A stretch of DNA of 9,061 nucleotides from Acidobacteriota bacterium (GTDB taxonomy: Bacteria > Acidobacteriota > Terriglobia > Terriglobales > Acidobacteriaceae): contig JAJZDO010000750.1 in assembly GCA_021805955.1 (NCBI GenBank), forward strand, positions 1 to 9,061, in the 5' to 3' direction. Position numbers and translations under genes: made by a program. Positions 6,736 to 9,061 of the stretch are shown piece by piece. The notes under the pieces are model-generated. The model had not been told where the DNA came from. It worked only from the letters and a program-made list of their open reading frames with translations, and ran no database searches. Each line of letters begins with the position of its first letter. The first letter of the stretch is position 1.

Positions 6736-7320
6736 TCATGCAGTTTGACGGCGCGTCATCGATTGGAGCCTGGCCGTTTCACGTGCCCGCATCTTCACCT
6801 GTTCCCGAGCGAGTTCCCTCACCTGATTGAGCAGCATCGAACGATGGAGAGGCTCCAGCTGAGGCAGGAAGGATGTGATCTCGGCCAGAAACGGATCCGA
6901 CAGGATGGCCGCAGTCTCTTCGTCGCGCTGGCTGCGCCCATCTCGCACCAGATGGCACACTTCCACTTCCAGAGCATCGGCCAGACGCTCCAGCGAGGTC
7001 AGTGTCGGCATTGCTTTGCCGTTTTCAATCTTTGAGATGTATGTTCTGGGAACCTGCATCCGACTGGCAAGCTGCCGCTGGCTGAGATGACGTGCTTTCC
7101 GTATCTCCTTCACAAACTTTGCCACCTGCAGGCCGCACTCATCCGGCGAGGAGGCAGTCGGAGCCGAAGAAGACTCCACAGCAACACGGAACGGCTCCTC
7201 AGTATCCAGAGCTTTATGACAACGTCGACACATGGAATTCACGGTGCGGAATTGCACAAGCGAACAATAATCACAGCGCAGAACTTCGCGCACCTGCATC
7301 GCTACGAGCGTCATGGCCAT
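6736..7320 (-). CDS. XRE-family HTH regulator with N-terminal four-cysteine (zinc-ribbon-like) knuckle
   Basis: From the chosen ATG at 7320 this is a 194-residue protein. Residues 16-34 hold CDYC...CRRC (CxxC, 11 residues, CxxC), a likely zinc-binding knuckle. After a Ser/Pro/Ala-rich linker (49-60), residues 67-124 form a clear HTH_3/Cro-CI domain: SQRQLASRMQVPRTYISKIE is the helix-turn-helix, followed by GKAMPTLTSLERLADALEVE. The C-terminal 140-190 is helical and charged, possibly for dimerisation. No effector domain is recognised. The frame is open to a TTG at 7374, but the ATGs at 7320, 7314 and 7299 are more likely starts; none has a clear ribosome-binding site, so the N-terminus is uncertain. 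It lies 61 bp upstream of uppS on the same strand, so it may be the first gene of that operon or act on it. Targets are unknown. Confidence 0.85.
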   Translation of the reverse strand: MAMTLVAMQVREVLRCDYCSLVQFRTVNSMCRRCHKALDTEEPFRVAVESSSAPTASSPDECGLQVAKFVKEIRKARHLSQRQLASRMQVPRTYISKIENGKAMPTLTSLERLADALEVEVCHLVRDGRSQRDEETAAILSDPFLAEITSFLPQLEPLHRSMLLNQVRELAREQVKMRARETARLQSMTRRQTA

Positions 7321-7505
7321 ACTAGTTGTGGAGAGCCAGAGCGAGCTTTCCGTGGTCGGACTACAGCACCACAAATGCTACACTGAGGCCGCCGAACCAT
7401 AATTGTCAAGTGAAAAACCACATACTAACCAAAGAAAGTCCCAGAAAGGCCAGAAAAACCCTAAGAATCACGAACCATACCCATCAACAGGAAGGTGAAA
7501 TTCTC
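7321..7505. promoter_or_regulatory. Divergent intergenic region between the XRE and HD genes
   Basis: This region must hold the start signals for at least the plus-strand HD gene. On the minus strand a TTGACA (7409-7404) could be a -35 box for the XRE gene, but no good -10 follows at 16-18 bp. On the plus strand TTGTCA (7403-7408) has only weak -10 candidates. The HD leader (about 7410-7500) is A-rich and includes CCAGAAA twice with 9-bp spacing (7441-7447 and 7450-7456). Exact promoters cannot be assigned. Confidence 0.3.
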
Positions 7506-8144
7506 ATGTCGAATCTCGATCACCAGTTCGTTGAGAAAGACGCAGAAACATCGGGCCATCATAATCGCGAGGCAGCCTGGAGGCTGCTCACCTCCTGGAC
7601 CGCCAGCGAGAGTTTGCGGAAACACGCCCTGGCCGTCGAGACGTGTGTTGTCGCATACGCGGAACAGCAGGCAGAGACGCTGCACCTCGACGCCGGATCA
7701 CGCTCTGCCATGATGGACCTCTATGCCTGCACAGCGCTACTGCACGATTTCGACTACGAGCGCCATCCTTCTCCGGAAGAACATCCGTTCGTTGGAGTGC
7801 GCGAACTGGAACGGCTGGGGTGGCCCGTGGAGCTGCGCACGGCGATTCTGGGTCATGCCGACTACTCCGGTGTTCCCCGAGTCACCCATCTGGATCGAAC
7901 ACTTTATGCCTGCGATGAGCTCTCCGGATTTCTGACCGCCTGCGCTCTGGTCAAACCCAGCCGCCAGCTTGCGGATGTCGAGATTGGCGGCGTTCGTAAA
8001 AAGCTGAAGGACAAAGCTTTCGCTCGAGGCGTCTCGCGCGAAGATGTATACCGGGGAGCAGTGGAACTGGGTCTTGAACTGGATGCGCACATCGGCTTCT
8101 GCCTTGCAGCAATGCAGCGGCGCGCCTCTTTTCTCGGCCTGTAA
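7506..8144 (+). CDS. HD-superfamily metal-dependent hydrolase of unknown substrate
   Basis: A 212-residue cytosolic protein with the HD phosphohydrolase ligand pattern: His40 (RKHALAVE), His80-Asp81 (ALLHDFDYE), then His93 and His117 (ILGHADYSG), and Asp137 (ACDELSGF). The C-terminal block with VKPSRQL, VRKKLKDKAFARGVSRED and the DELSGF motif resembles the conserved uncharacterised 'predicted HD superfamily hydrolase' group (COG2316-like, recalled from family knowledge). Such folds often act on nucleotides or phosphate esters, but the substrate here is unknown. The reading frame is open from further upstream (7326), but the ATG at 7506 is favoured by GGAAGGTG ending 8 nt before it and by where the homology begins. 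It is transcribed away from the XRE gene and is followed after 242 bp by the iclR-type gene on the same strand. Confidence 0.88.
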   Translation: MSNLDHQFVEKDAETSGHHNREAAWRLLTSWTASESLRKHALAVETCVVAYAEQQAETLHLDAGSRSAMMDLYACTALLHDFDYERHPSPEEHPFVGVRELERLGWPVELRTAILGHADYSGVPRVTHLDRTLYACDELSGFLTACALVKPSRQLADVEIGGVRKKLKDKAFARGVSREDVYRGAVELGLELDAHIGFCLAAMQRRASFLGL

Positions 8145-8173
8145 ATCCGATTTCAGCCTGCCAGCTTCGGATT
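8144..8173 (+). terminator. Stem-loop after the HD gene (candidate terminator without T-run)
   Basis: AATCCGA (8144-8150) pairs exactly with TCGGATT (8167-8173). Inside it, AGC (8155-8157) pairs with GCT (8164-8166), giving a 10-bp stem with a 4-nt bulge and a 6-nt loop. It begins on the last base of the HD stop codon. The lack of a following T-run means it may be a 3'-end stabiliser rather than an intrinsic terminator. Confidence 0.35.
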
Positions 8174-8223
8174 GCGCAGAGAACTTTGCAGGAGCGTTCA
8201 TCGGGCCGCAACCTGTGAGCTAT

Positions 8224-8262
8224 CCGGGGCCTTTGAAATGGCCTTTCCCGGCTGAACCAGCC
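8224..8262 (+). other. Overlapping GC-rich hairpins in the HD-iclR gap
   Basis: CCGGG (8224-8228) pairs with CCCGG (8247-8251), with inner GCC/GGC pairing. GGCTG (8250-8254) can instead pair with CAGCC (8258-8262) across a 3-nt loop. The two stems share bases 8250-8251, so they compete. GGCCTTT also occurs twice 12 bp apart (8228-8234, 8240-8246). Function unknown; it could be part of the transcription stop of the HD gene or a regulator site. Confidence 0.3.
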
Positions 8263-8272
8263 ACCCGTCTTC

Positions 8273-8296
8273 ATCGTAAACAATATCGTCAACAAT
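8273..8296. repeat. 12-bp tandem repeat upstream of the iclR-type gene
   Basis: ATCGTAAACAAT (8273-8284) and ATCGTCAACAAT (8285-8296) are directly adjacent and identical at 11 of 12 bases. They end 26 bp before the candidate -35 box, a normal position for activator or autoregulator sites. The 12-bp period is a little over one helical turn, which would place two bound units on nearly the same DNA face. Confidence 0.5.
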
Positions 8297-8322
8297 CCTT
8301 TTGCGACACCGAGTCTTACAAC

Positions 8323-8351
8323 TTGACACGCCGTTCTAATAGCGTAATGAT
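8323..8351 (+). promoter_or_regulatory. Candidate sigma-70-type promoter for the iclR-type gene
   Basis: A perfect TTGACA (8323-8328) is followed after 17 bp by AATGAT (8346-8351, 4 of 6 matches to TATAAT). Transcription would begin near 8358, leaving a leader of about 30 nt before the ATG at 8387. The -35 box is strong and the -10 is only fair. Confidence 0.45.
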
Positions 8352-8386
8352 CCACATGTAGTTGTTTTTCAGGATGGAAAACCATA

Positions 8387-9061
8387 ATGCGAGATACAAC
8401 TCTGCATGGAACGTATAAAGTCCAGGCTCTGGACCGAGCTTTTGCTGTACTTGACCTGCTGGGCGAAAGCGAAGTTCCGCTCGGACTGGCTCAGGTTGCA
8501 TCGGCTCTGCAGCTCCACAAGAGCACCGCACACCGGTTTTTGATGGTGCTGGAGCGCCATCACATGGTGGAGCGCACGGGAAACGGTAAATTCCGTCTGG
8601 GCCTGCGTCTGTTCGAGTATGGCAATCGCGCCATTGAGCAGTATGACCTGCGCGAACGCGCGCAACCACATCTTCGCCGCCTGGTTAGCGAGACCAATGA
8701 GACGGCGCATTTATGCATATTGGAACAGGCGCACATCATCTATCTCGACAAGCTCGAACCGATGCGTTCGGTCCGCATGATCACACGTGTTGGGGCAAGC
8801 AATCCGGTACACTGCACCTCGGTTGGGAAAGCGATTCTCGCCTTCATGCCGGCTGAAAGGATCGCTGAAGTGATTCGCAAGACGCGCTTTGAACGATTCA
8901 CTTCGCGCACCATCACTTCAGCAGATGCATTTCGCGCTGAAATTGAAAAGACACATCGCCGCGGTTACGCCGTCGATGATGAGGAACTTGAGGAGGGTCT
9001 GCGCTGCATCGCAGTTCCGATACTCGACGCACAGAAATTCCCGGTCGCAGCAGTCAGTGTC
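8387..9061 (+). CDS. IclR-family transcriptional regulator (3' end outside window)
   Basis: The frame is open from ATG 8387 to the window end: 225 residues, probably lacking only the last 25-40. Residues about 11-75 form the N-terminal winged helix-turn-helix, with LAQVASALQLHKSTAHRFL as the DNA-binding helices and RTGNGKFRLGLRL as the wing. From about residue 88 the GAF-like IclR effector domain follows: ETAHLCILEQAHIIYLDKLE, then HCTSVGKAILA (142-152) and GYAVDDEELEEGLRCIAVPI (193-212), all hallmark blocks. The family controls catabolic operons by binding a small ligand and often represses itself. The start is secure because an in-frame TGA lies at 8348-8350 with no other start codon between; GGA about 8 nt upstream is a modest ribosome-binding site. 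The ligand and targets are unknown and likely lie beyond the right edge. Confidence 0.93.
   Translation, partial: MRDTTLHGTYKVQALDRAFAVLDLLGESEVPLGLAQVASALQLHKSTAHRFLMVLERHHMVERTGNGKFRLGLRLFEYGNRAIEQYDLRERAQPHLRRLVSETNETAHLCILEQAHIIYLDKLEPMRSVRMITRVGASNPVHCTSVGKAILAFMPAERIAEVIRKTRFERFTSRTITSADAFRAEIEKTHRRGYAVDDEELEEGLRCIAVPILDAQKFPVAAVSV

Noticed and set aside
7433..7456. AGAAA-rich short repeats in the HD leader as a CRISPR-like or regulatory array
   Set aside because: Units are only 6-7 bp with irregular spacing in A-rich sequence; most likely low complexity.
7326..7505. N-terminal extension of the HD gene from an upstream ATG at 7326
   Set aside because: The extra 60 residues are low in structure and lie in the divergent promoter region; ATG 7506 has a good ribosome-binding site and starts just before the homology.

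Overview
The window is a stretch of ordinary bacterial chromosome with moderately high GC and dense genes. It holds nine protein genes, no RNA genes, no mobile elements and no CRISPR. Two genes are cut by the window edges: argS at the left and an iclR-type regulator at the right. The gene content, the long form of ArgRS and the overall protein flavour suggest an Acidobacteriota genome (Terriglobia-like). That placement is an inference from family resemblance and has not been tested.

Layout. Plus strand, 1-1766: the 3' two thirds of argS, then a small stand-alone B12-binding (methylmalonyl-CoA-mutase-type) subunit. Minus strand, 7320 down to 1809, in transcription order: an XRE-family regulator with an N-terminal four-cysteine knuckle, then uppS, cdsA, dxr, rseP and a hotdog-fold acyl-CoA thioesterase. 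Plus strand, 7506-9061: an HD-superfamily hydrolase and, after a structured 242-bp gap, the start of an IclR-family regulator. The thioesterase and the B12 gene converge. The XRE gene and the HD gene diverge from a 185-bp region.

The centre is the conserved envelope/isoprenoid cluster uppS-cdsA-dxr-rseP. Dxr commits carbon to the MEP isoprenoid pathway. UppS uses the resulting isoprenoids to build the C55 carrier lipid for peptidoglycan and other wall polymers. CdsA makes CDP-diacylglycerol for phospholipids. RseP is the intramembrane site-2 protease that usually controls an envelope-stress sigma factor. The XRE regulator just upstream, and an inverted repeat between it and uppS, make a local regulatory circuit possible but unproven.

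Most of the window is housekeeping and I see no clearly new multi-gene system. The points most worth a second look are: UppS has an altered conserved motif (ENNLRRP where ENW-x-RP is usual); dxr and uppS both start at TTG; the zinc-knuckle XRE protein sits next to a 21-bp dyad; the B12 subunit has no visible partner; and the intergenic region ahead of the iclR gene carries a near-perfect 12-bp tandem repeat plus several stem-loops.
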